Assembly (NCBI RefSeq): GCF_900176375.1
Contig: NZ_FWYF01000001.1
Span: forward strand, 1,684,449 to 1,748,448
Length of the DNA: 64,000 nt
Direction: 5' to 3'
From: Reichenbachiella faecimaris
GTDB taxonomy: Bacteria; Bacteroidota; Bacteroidia; Cytophagales; Cyclobacteriaceae
Part shown: positions 9,156-17,835 of the stretch, in pieces
How positions within the stretch are numbered: the stretch's first letter is position 1
Layout: each line of letters opens with the position of its first letter
Translations under genes and position numbers: made by a program
Notes under the pieces: generated by a model
The model's input: the letters and a program-made list of their open reading frames with translations, nothing else
Database searches by the model: none
Told to the model about the DNA's origin: nothing

Positions 9156-9557
9156 TTAGAGGTTGATCTTTTTGGTAAGATTCTCTTTGCCTGATTTTAC
9201 TTTAATTACAAAAATCTTGGATTTAATCTCATCAAATTGATACTCCAATTCTGAGTCTTTGGCTTGTTTAACGCTCTCTTTCAAAATTAAATTACCAATG
9301 ACATCATAGATTTTGATGTCTAAATAGTCAGAAGGCTGATTGATGAATTTTACTTTGAACGAGTGATCCCCAACCGCAGACAACTCATAGTCCAAGGGCT
9401 TGGCTACTAGCTTACTGTTATAATTAAGAGTGCTTTCTTCAGGACGGGCAAAATTTAACGCAGTCTTCTCTTCAATAGCCTTTACTGTGCCTTGTCCAAT
9501 AAGCAAAGTACAGCTAATTAAAAGTAAGGAAATAAAGAGAAGTAAAGGTTTTTTCAT
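9156..9557 (-). CDS. short secreted protein with T9SS-type C-terminal domain
   Basis: This 133-residue protein has a signal peptide (about residues 1-21, ending LIGQG). Its last 75 residues look like a type A sorting domain of the type IX secretion system: a beta sandwich with the hallmark IKIYDVIGNLILKE, a later KIFVIKVKSGKE strand and a basic terminal KKINL. There is almost no cargo between the signal and the sorting domain (about 35 residues). It may be a small exported structural protein, or the domain may have lost its cargo. It is monocistronic, lying between the sigma-54 regulator and gcvP. Confidence 0.7.
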   Translation of the reverse strand: MKKPLLLFISLLLISCTLLIGQGTVKAIEEKTALNFARPEESTLNYNSKLVAKPLDYELSAVGDHSFKVKFINQPSDYLDIKIYDVIGNLILKESVKQAKDSELEYQFDEIKSKIFVIKVKSGKENLTKKINL

Positions 9558-9646
9558 TGATTGAGTTTAATTGAAATCAAGCCAAAACCTTGCCAAGCTA
9601 GGCTCTGACTTGATCTACTAATGATATATTTTAAAAGTCAGTTGCC

Positions 9647-12547
9647 TTAAGCTTCTACTACTTCTTCAAATTCTTCTACTGGAATACAACTACAGAACAG
9701 GTGCCTATCACCATAGGCGTTGTCTACCCTACCTACTGATGGCCAGAATTTGTTGTTTCTAAGGTAATCCAATGGATATGCAGCTTCTGCTCTTGAATAA
9801 CCATGGTTCCATTCATCAGACAAAACAGCGTCTGCGGTGTGCGGAGCATTTTTCAATACATTGTCATTGGCATCCATTTTACCGTTTTCCACAGCTTCAA
9901 TCTCTTCTCTGATATGTAATAAGGCATCACAAAATCTATCCAACTCTTCCTTTGTTTCGCTTTCTGTTGGTTCAATCATTAAAGTACCTGCCACAGGGAA
10001 TGACACAGTTGGTGCATGAAACCCATAATCCATCAAGCGCTTAGCTATATCCTCCACTTCAATTCCGAATGATTTAAACGCTCTACAATCCACAATCATC
10101 TCGTGAGCACATCTACCATTTATCCCAGTATAGAGGATAGGAAATTTCGTTTCTAACCTTGCCTTAATATAATTGGCGTTAAGAATAGCCATTTTAGTGG
10201 CATTCAACAGCCCATCAGGGCCCATCATGGCGACATAGCCATAAGAAATTGGCAACACCCCAGCACTGCCAAACGGCGCTGCTGAGATAGAACTAATAGC
10301 TTTTCCATTATCAATATCTACCAAAGGGCTTCCTGGAAGATAAGGAGCCAAATGTTCGGCTACACCAATTGGGCCAATGCCAGGCCCTCCACCACCGTGA
10401 GGTATAGCAAATGTCTTGTGCAAGTTCAAATGGCAAACATCTGCACCAATATGACCAGGACTTGTCAACCCAACCTGCGCATTCATGTTAGCTCCATCCA
10501 TGTATACCTGTCCACCATTCTGGTGAATAATTTCACAGATTTCAATCACACTTTCTTCGAATACCCCATGGGTGGAAGGATAAGTGATCATTAATGAAGA
10601 AAGTGAATCCTTATACTGTTCTGCTTTTGTCCTCAGGTCAGTCACATCAATGTTTCCTCTCTCGTCACATTTTACCAATACTACTTGGTTACCAGCCATG
10701 ACGGCACTTGCAGGGTTAGTCCCATGCGCAGAAGTTGGGATCAAGGTGATGTTTCTATGTCCTTCGCCTTTATCAGCTTGGTATGCTTTGATTACTAGTA
10801 GCCCGGCATACTCTCCTTGTGCCCCTGAGTTAGGCTGTAAAGAAGTGGTATAGAAGCCTGTAATTTCTGACAACCATTCTGTTAAGTTTGAAATCAACTC
10901 TCTGTAACCTTCTGTTTGATTCACTGGAGCAAAGGGATGCATTTGCGCAAATTCTGGCCAGGTGATAGGAATCATTTCGGAAGTAGCATTCAGTTTCATA
11001 GTACATGATCCTAGCGAGATCATGGAGTGAGCCAAGGACAAATCTTTGTTTTCTAGTCTCTTCAAATATCTAAGCATTTCATGCTCTGATTGATACTTCT
11101 GATAGACTGGGTGCTCCATGAACCCAGAAGTACGATCAAAATCTCCATTGAACTTGATCTCTACATGATTCGCTGCTTCTATCACTGTTGGTTCAGCAAT
11201 ATCACTCGAACCAAATTTTCCAAATACCGAAACCACTTCTACCAGTTCTGCAACTGTATGTGTCTCATCAAAGGCTACACCAATTGAACCTTTGTTATAA
11301 TAATTGAAATTAATACCTCTTGATTCCGCCTCAGTTCTAATTTTTTCTTTTAGAGAATCATCAGCTTTTATTTTCAAGGTATCAAAATAAGTTTGGTTCT
11401 CCTGCTCAAAACCCATTTCACTTAAATACTTGCTTGCTAATTGAGCTAAGCCATGTATCCTTGATGCGATTCTCTTCAGTCCATTTGGGCCGTGATAGAC
11501 CGCGTAAGCTCCAGCGATTACACCTAATAAAACCTGGGCTGTACAAATGTTTGAAGTCGCCTTCTCTCTTCGTATATGTTGTTCTCTGGTTTGCAAAGCC
11601 ATTCTATAGGCTTTGTTGCCATGGCTATCCTGAGATACGCCTATGATTCTTCCTGGAATCTGTCTTTTATATTCTTCTCTTGTAGCGAAGAACCCAGCAT
11701 GAGGCCCTCCAAAGCCCATTGGTACCCCAAATCTTTGAGTAGTTCCCACGACTACATCAGCTCCCATTTCACCTGGAGGTGTAAGCAGCACCAAACTCAT
11801 CAAATCAGTAGCTGTGGTAATGAAAACTTGATTTTCTTGAGCCATTGAAAATAGCTCTCTATAATCCTCAACGCTCCCCTCTGCATTCGGATACTGCACG
11901 ATCAATCCAAAGTATTCTGGAGCTGAGATATCAATATTTTCATACTTATCAATAACCAATTCAATACCTATTGGCAAGGCTCTGGTTTTGAGGACGTCTA
12001 ATGTTTGAGGGAAAACTCTTTCATCTACAAAATATTTGTTAGCCGTTTTCTTATCCTTTTTTCTCAAGGCAAACTGCATGGACATGGCTTCCGCAGCAGC
12101 TGTAGCCTCATCTAGTAAAGAAGCATTTGCTATTTCCATTCCAGTTAGGTCTGAAACCATTGTTTGGAAGTTCACCAAAGCCTCTAATCTACCTTGAGCA
12201 ATTTCAGCCTGATAAGGCGTATAGGCAGTATACCATCCTGGATTTTCAAGAATGTTTCTTTGGATGACAGCAGGGGTTACACAGTTGTAATAGCCCAATC
12301 CTATAAATGATTTGAACACCTTGTTTTTAGATGCCATTTCTTTGACAGCACGCACGTAGCTAAATTCATCTAGTGCTTCTGGAATGTTGAGTGCTGCTCT
12401 GTTTCGAATATTTTCTGGAACAGTTTGGTCAATTAATTCATCCACAGAATTAACACCCACAGTGTCCAACATCTGTGAAATATCATCATTGGATGGCCCA
12501 TTGTGTCTATGCTGAAAATGGGTACGTTCGTTAAGATTTGCTATCAT
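9647..12547 (-). CDS. gcvP: glycine dehydrogenase (decarboxylating), P-protein
   Basis: The PLP-dependent P-protein of the glycine cleavage system decarboxylates glycine and passes the aminomethyl group to the lipoyl arm of GcvH. At 966 residues it is the fused (alpha plus beta) single-chain form. The N-terminal half begins with FQHRHNGPSNDDISQML and contains FIGLGYYN and YTPYQAEIAQGRLE. The PLP-binding lysine is in LHKTFAIPHGGGGPG of the C-terminal half, and the end carries RVDNAYGDRHLFCSCIP. No gcvT or gcvH is next to it. A consensus Bacteroidota promoter sits 30 bases upstream of the ATG. I see no glycine riboswitch in the leader. Confidence 0.98.
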   Translation of the reverse strand: MIANLNERTHFQHRHNGPSNDDISQMLDTVGVNSVDELIDQTVPENIRNRAALNIPEALDEFSYVRAVKEMASKNKVFKSFIGLGYYNCVTPAVIQRNILENPGWYTAYTPYQAEIAQGRLEALVNFQTMVSDLTGMEIANASLLDEATAAAEAMSMQFALRKKDKKTANKYFVDERVFPQTLDVLKTRALPIGIELVIDKYENIDISAPEYFGLIVQYPNAEGSVEDYRELFSMAQENQVFITTATDLMSLVLLTPPGEMGADVVVGTTQRFGVPMGFGGPHAGFFATREEYKRQIPGRIIGVSQDSHGNKAYRMALQTREQHIRREKATSNICTAQVLLGVIAGAYAVYHGPNGLKRIASRIHGLAQLASKYLSEMGFEQENQTYFDTLKIKADDSLKEKIRTEAESRGINFNYYNKGSIGVAFDETHTVAELVEVVSVFGKFGSSDIAEPTVIEAANHVEIKFNGDFDRTSGFMEHPVYQKYQSEHEMLRYLKRLENKDLSLAHSMISLGSCTMKLNATSEMIPITWPEFAQMHPFAPVNQTEGYRELISNLTEWLSEITGFYTTSLQPNSGAQGEYAGLLVIKAYQADKGEGHRNITLIPTSAHGTNPASAVMAGNQVVLVKCDERGNIDVTDLRTKAEQYKDSLSSLMITYPSTHGVFEESVIEICEIIHQNGGQVYMDGANMNAQVGLTSPGHIGADVCHLNLHKTFAIPHGGGGPGIGPIGVAEHLAPYLPGSPLVDIDNGKAISSISAAPFGSAGVLPISYGYVAMMGPDGLLNATKMAILNANYIKARLETKFPILYTGINGRCAHEMIVDCRAFKSFGIEVEDIAKRLMDYGFHAPTVSFPVAGTLMIEPTESETKEELDRFCDALLHIREEIEAVENGKMDANDNVLKNAPHTADAVLSDEWNHGYSRAEAAYPLDYLRNNKFWPSVGRVDNAYGDRHLFCSCIPVEEFEEVVEA

Positions 12548-12576
12548 TTTGGATTCGGAGTTTACAGCTATTCAAA

Positions 12577-12609
12577 CAAATATATTTTCCCTTTGAAAAT
12601 TTGCGCAAA
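12577..12609 (-). promoter_or_regulatory. gcvP promoter, Bacteroidota consensus
   Basis: On the minus strand the sequence reads TTTG (12609-12606), 21 bases, then TATATTTG (12584-12577), an exact match to the Bacteroidota housekeeping promoter TTTG-N19-21-TAnnTTTG. Transcription should start about 6-7 bases after the -7 box, giving a leader of roughly 23 bases before the gcvP ATG. Confidence 0.8.
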
Positions 12610-12721
12610 TCTAATCTGAATTAGTCAAAAAAAGACGAACTAATTCTCTTAAAATGATACTTTATTGGCTTGTGATTTTGTGAGAAATTGAAGCTGAAAT
12701 TGAAGGGGAGAGGAATCGATA

Positions 12722-12760
12722 CTTGTGGGATTAGGTACCGATGTACCTATTCCCCACAAG
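12722..12760. repeat. large imperfect hairpin
   Basis: The arms CTTGTGGGATTAGGTAC (12722-12738) and GTACCTATTCCCCACAAG (12743-12760) pair over almost their full length around a CGAT loop, with one extra base and one internal mismatch. There is no U tract on either side, so it is not a standard terminator. It lies about 150 bases downstream of the helicase stop on the minus strand, upstream of the gcvP promoter. Confidence 0.75.
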
Positions 12761-12912
12761 ATCTTTTCAACCAGCTATGGAAAGAAAGACTTTTTAATCC
12801 ATCTTTCTGTAGCAATAATAAACTCTTTCTTTATCCTGTTAAATTAAATTCTATGAATCAAAATATTTTTTCGACGAATAGATCAATTTCTTAGACGAAT
12901 GAAAATGGATTG

Positions 12913-14193
12913 CTACCTTCTCCTTTTGGATTTTTTTGACTTTATGTCCTTTTTGTCGTGAAACGCCCCTTTATAAGTTGGGTCTAATTTCTTCTTGCGA
13001 TAGTCAATTTCTCTCAACTGCTCTTGTTGCTCTATAAATGGTGTCTTTTCTATTTCTACCTCAGAAGGCACAGACTCCATAACAATTTTTTTATCAATCA
13101 ATTTTTCAATTTGCTTAATATGATGCTCTTCTGCATGATTAGCAAATGTGATAGCAATTCCCGTATGCTCTGCCCTACCCGTTCGGCCAATTCTATGAAC
13201 ATAGTCTTCATAAATCAAAGGCACATCAAAATTGATCACATGAGATACCATACTGACATCCAAACCACGAGCAGCTACATCAGTAGCCACTAGAATCTTT
13301 ATTTCCCCATTTTTGAATGAGTCAATAGAGTTCAGACGGGTATTTTGTGCCTTGTTGCCATGAATGACCCGAACAGACTTAGTAATTTTTCTATCTATAA
13401 ACTTGAAGATATTATCTGCATTGGCCTTAGTCTTCACAAAGATGATTACTCTATTCAATTCTTCCTTGGCAAGTAAGTAATCTAACATATTGATCTTACT
13501 CTTGAAGTTTGGAATCAGATAAAGAAACTGGGTAATGGTATCCACAGTTGAAGACTGTGGCGTGACTTCCACCTTTTCGGGGAATTCTAAAAACTCAGCA
13601 GAAAGGTTTTCCACTATCTCAGACATTGTCGCAGAAAAGAGTAAATTTTGTCTTTTTACTGGAATGATTTCCAGAATCTGTCTAATCTGAGGCATGAATC
13701 CCATGTCCATCATTTTATCCGCCTCATCTATGGCAAGTGTCTTGATCTGCTTCGTCCCAAACACTCCTTTTCTATAGAGATCCATAAAACGACCTGGTGT
13801 AGCCACCAAAATATCTATTCCTTCAGCCAGTTTCTCTTCTTGCGCCTTCATCCCCGTCCCTCCATAAACTGCAGTAAACCGCAAGTCAAGATAGGTGGCA
13901 TACTTTTGAATATTCTCATTGATTTGAATGGCCAACTCCCTGGTGGGCGCCAATATCAAAGCTCTGGGATCTTGGCCTTGGGCATATTTCAGCTTCATTA
14001 GGAGTGGCAATACAAAAGCAGCCGTTTTTCCAGTACCCGTTTGTGCAATACCCATCACATCGTGTCCAGACAGCACCAACGGGATGGCTTTCTTTTGAAT
14101 AGGTGTAGGCGAAGTATATCCAGCCTCTACTATGGCATTGAGCACTTGCTTGTTGAGCTTGAAATCTGAGAAATTTTTGATGTTATTCGCCAT
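12913..14193 (-). CDS. DEAD-box RNA helicase, RhlE-like
   Basis: This ATP-dependent RNA helicase (426 residues from the ATG at 14193; the longer frame would use TTG) contains the full motif set. These are a Q motif (SPTPIQKKAIP), motif I AQTGTGKTAAF, Ia PTRELAIQ, II DEADKMMDMGF, III SAT, and the C-terminal helicase motifs VATDVAARGLD and YVHRIGRTGRAEH. A basic tail (KKSKRRR) follows. The short, lysine-rich C-terminus without an RRM-like DbpA domain fits the RhlE group, which acts in ribosome assembly and cold adaptation. It is divergent from dihydroorotase. Confidence 0.95.
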   Translation of the reverse strand: MANNIKNFSDFKLNKQVLNAIVEAGYTSPTPIQKKAIPLVLSGHDVMGIAQTGTGKTAAFVLPLLMKLKYAQGQDPRALILAPTRELAIQINENIQKYATYLDLRFTAVYGGTGMKAQEEKLAEGIDILVATPGRFMDLYRKGVFGTKQIKTLAIDEADKMMDMGFMPQIRQILEIIPVKRQNLLFSATMSEIVENLSAEFLEFPEKVEVTPQSSTVDTITQFLYLIPNFKSKINMLDYLLAKEELNRVIIFVKTKANADNIFKFIDRKITKSVRVIHGNKAQNTRLNSIDSFKNGEIKILVATDVAARGLDVSMVSHVINFDVPLIYEDYVHRIGRTGRAEHTGIAITFANHAEEHHIKQIEKLIDKKIVMESVPSEVEIEKTPFIEQQEQLREIDYRKKKLDPTYKGAFHDKKDIKSKKSKRRR

Positions 14194-14306
14194 GGATTGC
14201 AATTAGAAGCCTAAGCCAATTAATTTTGTGCTGCAATTTATCAAGTTTCCTTCGATTCTTGGTGCCAATTGCGCAAATCAGACTTTCATCTAATAAAATC
14301 AGAAGA

Positions 14307-15647
14307 ATGGCCAAATACACACTTATCAAAAATGCAACAATCGTAAACGAGGGCACTTTGCTTGCTCACGATGTATTGATCAAAGATAGGCGAATTGAAA
14401 AAATAGGTTTTGGCCTTTCCCATGAGAGTGCTGAGGTAATTGACGCGGATGGTAAATTTCTGCTTCCAGGTGTTATAGACGACCAGGTTCACTTCAGAGA
14501 ACCTGGCTTAACCCACAAGGCTGAAATTTATACAGAAAGCCGTGCGGCAGTGGCTGGTGGTATTACCTCCTTTATGGAAATGCCAAATACCGTACCCAAT
14601 ACATTGACTCAAGAATTACTGCAAGACAAATATGATATTGCTTCAAAATCATCCTTAGCCAACTATTCGTTTTTCATGGGAGCTTCTAATGATAATATAG
14701 AAGAAGTCATGAAAACCAGTAGACAAAACGTCTGCGGCATCAAAGTTTTCATGGGATCCTCTACGGGTAATATGTTGGTTGATAATGAAAAAACTTTGAC
14801 CGAATTGTTTTCCCGAGCTGAATTGATTGTAGCAGCACATTGTGAAGATGAAACCACTATTCGTAGAAATACCGAGCTATTCAAGGAAAAATATGATGGA
14901 AACATTCCATTTACTGCTCACCCATTAATTAGAAGTGAAGAAGCGTGCTACCTTTCTTCTTCCAAGGCGGTGGCATTGGCCAAAGCCAACAACACCAAGT
15001 TTCATGTGCTCCATATCTCTTCAGGAAAAGAAACAGGGCTATTTGACAACTCTGTGCCTCTAAAAGATAAATTGATCACTTCAGAAGCCTGTATCCACCA
15101 TATGTGGTTCTCAGATGAAGATTATTTAACAAAAGGTGGATTGATCAAATGGAATCCAGCAGTTAAAACAGCATTCGACCGTGACACCATATTTCAAGCA
15201 ATGTTAGACGATAAAATAGATGTAATTGCTACTGACCATGCACCCCACACCATAGAAGAGAAAGATAATGACTATCTCAACTGTCCGTCTGGTGGGCCTC
15301 TCGTTCAGCATGCTCTACCTGCCATGCTCGAACATCATTTAAACGGCAAAATTTCTATGGAGAGAATAGTAGAAAAAATGTGTCACAATCCTGCCATCCT
15401 ATTTGAAGTAAAAGAGAGAGGATACATACGAGAAGGCTATTATGCAGATTTGGTAATAGTGGACACAGCAGACCAATGGTTGGTTCAAAAAGAAAATGTA
15501 TTATCAAAATGTGGCTGGAGTCCTTTTGAAGGACAGTCTTTCAGAAGCCAAATCACTCATACTTTTGTGTCTGGACATTTGGCCTACGCCAATGGCAAAT
15601 TCAATGAAGGAGTGAATGGCGAACGTTTAATGTTCGACAGAAAATAA
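14307..15647 (+). CDS. pyrC: dihydroorotase
   Basis: The zinc amidohydrolase of pyrimidine synthesis cyclises carbamoyl-aspartate to dihydroorotate. I chose the ATG at 14307 (MAKYTLIKN), giving 446 residues; the in-frame extension to 14226 is not protein-like. Class I motifs are present: metal ligands in DDQVHFREPG, VAAHCEDE and VLHISSG, and the C-terminal metal and substrate site VIATDHAPHT. The closing FEGQSFRSQITHTFVSG strand is typical of the amidohydrolase beta sandwich. A hydantoinase or allantoinase is less likely given the DHFREPG-type region and the length. Confidence 0.92.
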   Translation: MAKYTLIKNATIVNEGTLLAHDVLIKDRRIEKIGFGLSHESAEVIDADGKFLLPGVIDDQVHFREPGLTHKAEIYTESRAAVAGGITSFMEMPNTVPNTLTQELLQDKYDIASKSSLANYSFFMGASNDNIEEVMKTSRQNVCGIKVFMGSSTGNMLVDNEKTLTELFSRAELIVAAHCEDETTIRRNTELFKEKYDGNIPFTAHPLIRSEEACYLSSSKAVALAKANNTKFHVLHISSGKETGLFDNSVPLKDKLITSEACIHHMWFSDEDYLTKGGLIKWNPAVKTAFDRDTIFQAMLDDKIDVIATDHAPHTIEEKDNDYLNCPSGGPLVQHALPAMLEHHLNGKISMERIVEKMCHNPAILFEVKERGYIREGYYADLVIVDTADQWLVQKENVLSKCGWSPFEGQSFRSQITHTFVSGHLAYANGKFNEGVNGERLMFDRK

Positions 15648-15660
15648 ATGCTGAATTAAT

Positions 15661-15693
15661 TTTGGATTTTAAGAACACAAATTTCTAAATTTG
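15661..15693 (+). promoter_or_regulatory. promoter of tRNA-His
   Basis: TTTG (15661-15664), 21 bases, then TAAATTTG (15686-15693) is a perfect Bacteroidota promoter with the same spacing as the gcvP promoter. The predicted start is near 15700, about 36 bases before the tRNA. Confidence 0.8.
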
Positions 15694-15735
15694 CACTCCT
15701 TTTTAAGGGGTCAACCAAAAGGGTTGATGAAACAT

Positions 15736-15810
15736 GGTGATTGTAGTTCAGTTGGTTAGAACGCCTGGTTGTGGTCCAGGAGGTCGCCGGTTCGAGTCCG
15801 GTCTTTCACC
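15736..15810 (+). tRNA. tRNA-His (anticodon GTG)
   Basis: The cloverleaf is complete. It has the D arm GTTC/GAAC, anticodon stem CCTGG/CCAGG around loop TTGTGGT (anticodon GTG), variable loop AGGTC, and T arm GCCGG-TTCGAGT-CCGGT. The extra G at 15736 (position -1) facing C at 15810 (position 73) is the tRNA-His identity element. By my alignment the acceptor stem carries two adjacent T-T oppositions (15741/15805 and 15742/15804). CCA is not fully encoded. A promoter precedes it and a terminator follows at once. Confidence 0.95.
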
Positions 15811-15815
15811 CATTC

Positions 15816-15844
15816 AAAGCCTTGCAGCAATGCAGGGCTTTTTT
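15816..15844 (+). terminator. terminator of tRNA-His
   Basis: AAAGCCTTGCA (15816-15826), loop GCAA, then TGCAGGGCTTT (15831-15841) forms an 11-bp stem with one G-T pair, followed by further T residues. It starts six bases after the tRNA 3' end. Confidence 0.88.
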
Positions 15845-15870
15845 GGTTTATGAGGCTCTGAATAACTCAG

Positions 15871-15999
15871 AAGGTCGCCGAACTAGGCATCCCCGTTCCA
15901 GCGGAATTTTTCACTCAGACCATGCTTCTCTGAAATGCAAAGTTTTTTATAGGTGTTCTTGTGTGTTATAATCCCAAAGTCGCTGAATCAGGTATTCCT
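15871..15999. repeat. two diverged copies of a short repeat downstream of tRNA-His
   Basis: The 24-base cores at 15871-15894 and 15976-15999 match at 17 of 24 positions, and all seven differences are transitions. Each copy is followed after about 40 bases by a similar CTGAAATGC / CTCAAATGC end (near 15930 and 16042). No credible protein spans the region. This looks like a decayed small repeat unit, possibly a remnant inserted next to the tRNA. Confidence 0.4.
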
Positions 16000-16054
16000 A
16001 TTGACTCCGCCCTTCACTGGAATCAAGCCACATTGTTCCTCAAATGCTGTTTTC

Positions 16055-17020
16055 TCATTTCTGATATTTATTGCGATAAGCAATAGGTGTAAGTCCTGTA
16101 ATTTTTTTAAACACGGTTCTAAATGCTTTGGTATCGGTATATCCTACCTCAAACATCACTTCCGTAATGTTTTTTCGAGTGGCTTCAAAGGCTCGTTTGG
16201 CCGCTTCTATTTTCACACGTTGGATATACTCCACTACAGTATTGTTTGTAGTACTTTTGAATCGCCGCTCGAAACTCCTTCGACTGACCGCAACAAAATC
16301 AGCCAAAACATCCACAGTGATCTTTTCTTTATACCTCTCCTCTATATACAGTTGAGCTTTTTTTATCTCCTCGTCATTGTGGTCTTTCTGGCCTTCAAAC
16401 ATCATGAAAGATGATTGACTCTCACGATCAATGTCAATGGCGAAATACTTGGAAGCCATAATCGCTGTGTCTCTATCCGTGTACTTTTCCAACAGCAGGA
16501 GTAGAAGATTCCAATATGAGTTGGCCCCTCCACTAGAGTAGATACGGCCCTCTTCGGTAATGATGCTACCATCTGTGACTTCCACATCTGGAAAGGTTTC
16601 GCGAAACTCACCATAGTAGGCCCAATGTGTGGAGCATTTTTTGCCCTTCAGTAAACCCGTACTGGCCAGTAGAAAGGCACCCACACAAAGTGAAGCTACC
16701 TCAGCACCTTTGTTGTAGTGACTGACCAACCAAGGGATGGTGGATTCATTCTTGCCCACTGCGGATTTCATGTCTCCAAACAACGCGGGAACAATGATCA
16801 AATCCGTATGTTCTACTTCATTCAACAGTTTATCCGTAGTGACAGTAAAAAAGCCATCATGCACTTTTACTTGTCTCTGATGCCCCACCAGCTGTACGTC
16901 AAAAAGAGGCTCACTCCCACTCGCTTGTAGAAACTGGTTGGCTGCCGAAAACATATATCTGGGATTGGACACAGCCTCTGCTACTGCAGATTCAGGCACC
17001 AAAATGGAAATATTTTTCAT
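16055..17020 (-). CDS. GlxA-family AraC-type transcriptional regulator
   Basis: This 321-residue regulator has an N-terminal DJ-1/PfpI-like domain (about residues 1-190, with the nucleophile-elbow-like VASLCVGAFLLASTGLL and GGANSYWNLLLLLLEKY). A C-terminal AraC HTH pair follows (about 215-321; VAVSRRSFERRFKSTT, ITEVMFEVGYTDTKAFRTVFKKITGLTPIAYRNKY). GlxA-type regulators act as activators responding to small metabolites. It is divergent from the DUF4287/VOC cluster and is the obvious candidate to control it. The intergenic region carries CCCTAAAGGG-type symmetry near 17057. Confidence 0.9.
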   Translation of the reverse strand: MKNISILVPESAVAEAVSNPRYMFSAANQFLQASGSEPLFDVQLVGHQRQVKVHDGFFTVTTDKLLNEVEHTDLIIVPALFGDMKSAVGKNESTIPWLVSHYNKGAEVASLCVGAFLLASTGLLKGKKCSTHWAYYGEFRETFPDVEVTDGSIITEEGRIYSSGGANSYWNLLLLLLEKYTDRDTAIMASKYFAIDIDRESQSSFMMFEGQKDHNDEEIKKAQLYIEERYKEKITVDVLADFVAVSRRSFERRFKSTTNNTVVEYIQRVKIEAAKRAFEATRKNITEVMFEVGYTDTKAFRTVFKKITGLTPIAYRNKYQK

Positions 17021-17135
17021 GTAACGAAGGTAAAACGAATTAATGACGGGATCAACCCCCTAAAGGGTCGTTAATACACCCTAATAATAATCTTGTTCTC
17101 TGCGAGATTTGTCTTCACAAACAAACGACTAAATC

Positions 17136-17354
17136 ATGTCATTTCAATCCTATCTCAATAACATAGAAACCAAAATAGGGAAAAACCCTGAAGCATTTAT
17201 GCAGCTTGCTGAAAGCAAAGGCTTCCTAGAAAACAGGGAAATCAAGCCGGACGTAAAGGCAACCCAAATCACCGACTGGCTGAAACAAGATTTTGACCTT
17301 GGGCATGGGCACTCCATGGCTATCTATGCCTGGCTCAAAGGAAAAAGACGTTAA
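17136..17354 (+). CDS. DUF4287 domain-containing small protein
   Basis: This 72-residue soluble protein matches the DUF4287 pattern as I recall it: MSFQSYLNNIETKIGKNPE, an acidic middle and a C-terminal GHGHSMAIYAWLKGKR. These small proteins often occur alone or fused to DUF5655 and sit next to AHSA1 and VOC genes. The biochemical role is unknown. It is first in a plus-strand run of six small genes and is only 15 bases upstream of the first VOC gene. Confidence 0.8.
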   Translation: MSFQSYLNNIETKIGKNPEAFMQLAESKGFLENREIKPDVKATQITDWLKQDFDLGHGHSMAIYAWLKGKRR

Positions 17355-17369
17355 TTAATTATACCTGCC

Positions 17370-17780
17370 GTGAATAAAATCACTACATATCTCAATTTTA
17401 ATGGCAACTGCAAAGAAGCCATGCATTATTATCAGCGCTGCTTTGGTGGTGATTTGAGGCTGCAAACCATTGGCGAATCCCCTTACGGCGAGGCTTTTCC
17501 TAAAGAGATCAGAGGGCACATTCTGGAAGCTACATTAGCTATGAATGCATCTATACTGAAGGGATCCGACCTTGTAGATGACTATTTGACTCCTGGAAAT
17601 ACCATAACGATTTTGCTAGAGTGTGAAAATGAAAGGGAACTGAATGAGTATTATAAAAGATTGTCAGCAGACGGGGTAAGCGAGCAGCCAATTACTACGA
17701 ATCATTACGGCGGTTCATTCGTAATGGTCAATGATCGTTTTGGATTTAATTGGCAACTCAGAAGCAAGCAATCGCTTTAG
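17370..17780 (+). CDS. VOC family protein, PhnB-like
   Basis: This 136-residue protein starts at GTG. It has the two-fold VOC fold of PhnB/DemA-like proteins: TTYLNFNGNCKEAMHYYQRCFGG at the start and YGGSFVMVNDRFGFNWQL at the end. These are glyoxalase/bleomycin-resistance relatives whose substrates are mostly unknown. It is probably co-transcribed with the DUF4287 gene. Two further VOC genes of the same subtype lie 0.5-1 kb downstream, suggesting local duplication and divergence. Confidence 0.85.
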   Translation: MNKITTYLNFNGNCKEAMHYYQRCFGGDLRLQTIGESPYGEAFPKEIRGHILEATLAMNASILKGSDLVDDYLTPGNTITILLECENERELNEYYKRLSADGVSEQPITTNHYGGSFVMVNDRFGFNWQLRSKQSL

Positions 17781-17835
17781 ATGAGGAATAGAAGAAAAAG
17801 TAGCAAATTTTATTAAAACTAAAACATTCACAATT

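Larger units (their letters stand above)
12548..12912. other. intergenic region between gcvP and the helicase gene
   Basis: This 365-base gap contains no credible gene. It holds the gcvP promoter (12577-12609) and a large imperfect hairpin (12722-12760), both listed separately. The rest is AT-rich and unremarkable. The helicase gene ends at its right edge without an obvious U-tract terminator. Confidence 0.7.

Noticed and set aside
12548-12912. Possible glycine riboswitch upstream of gcvP
   Set aside because: No conserved glycine-aptamer core is visible, and the predicted leader is only about 23 bases.
15771-16414. Plus-strand frames overlapping the tRNA 3' half and the GlxA-type gene
   Set aside because: They start inside the tRNA or run antisense to the AraC domain. 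There is no GIY-YIG or other tRNA-linked gene motif.
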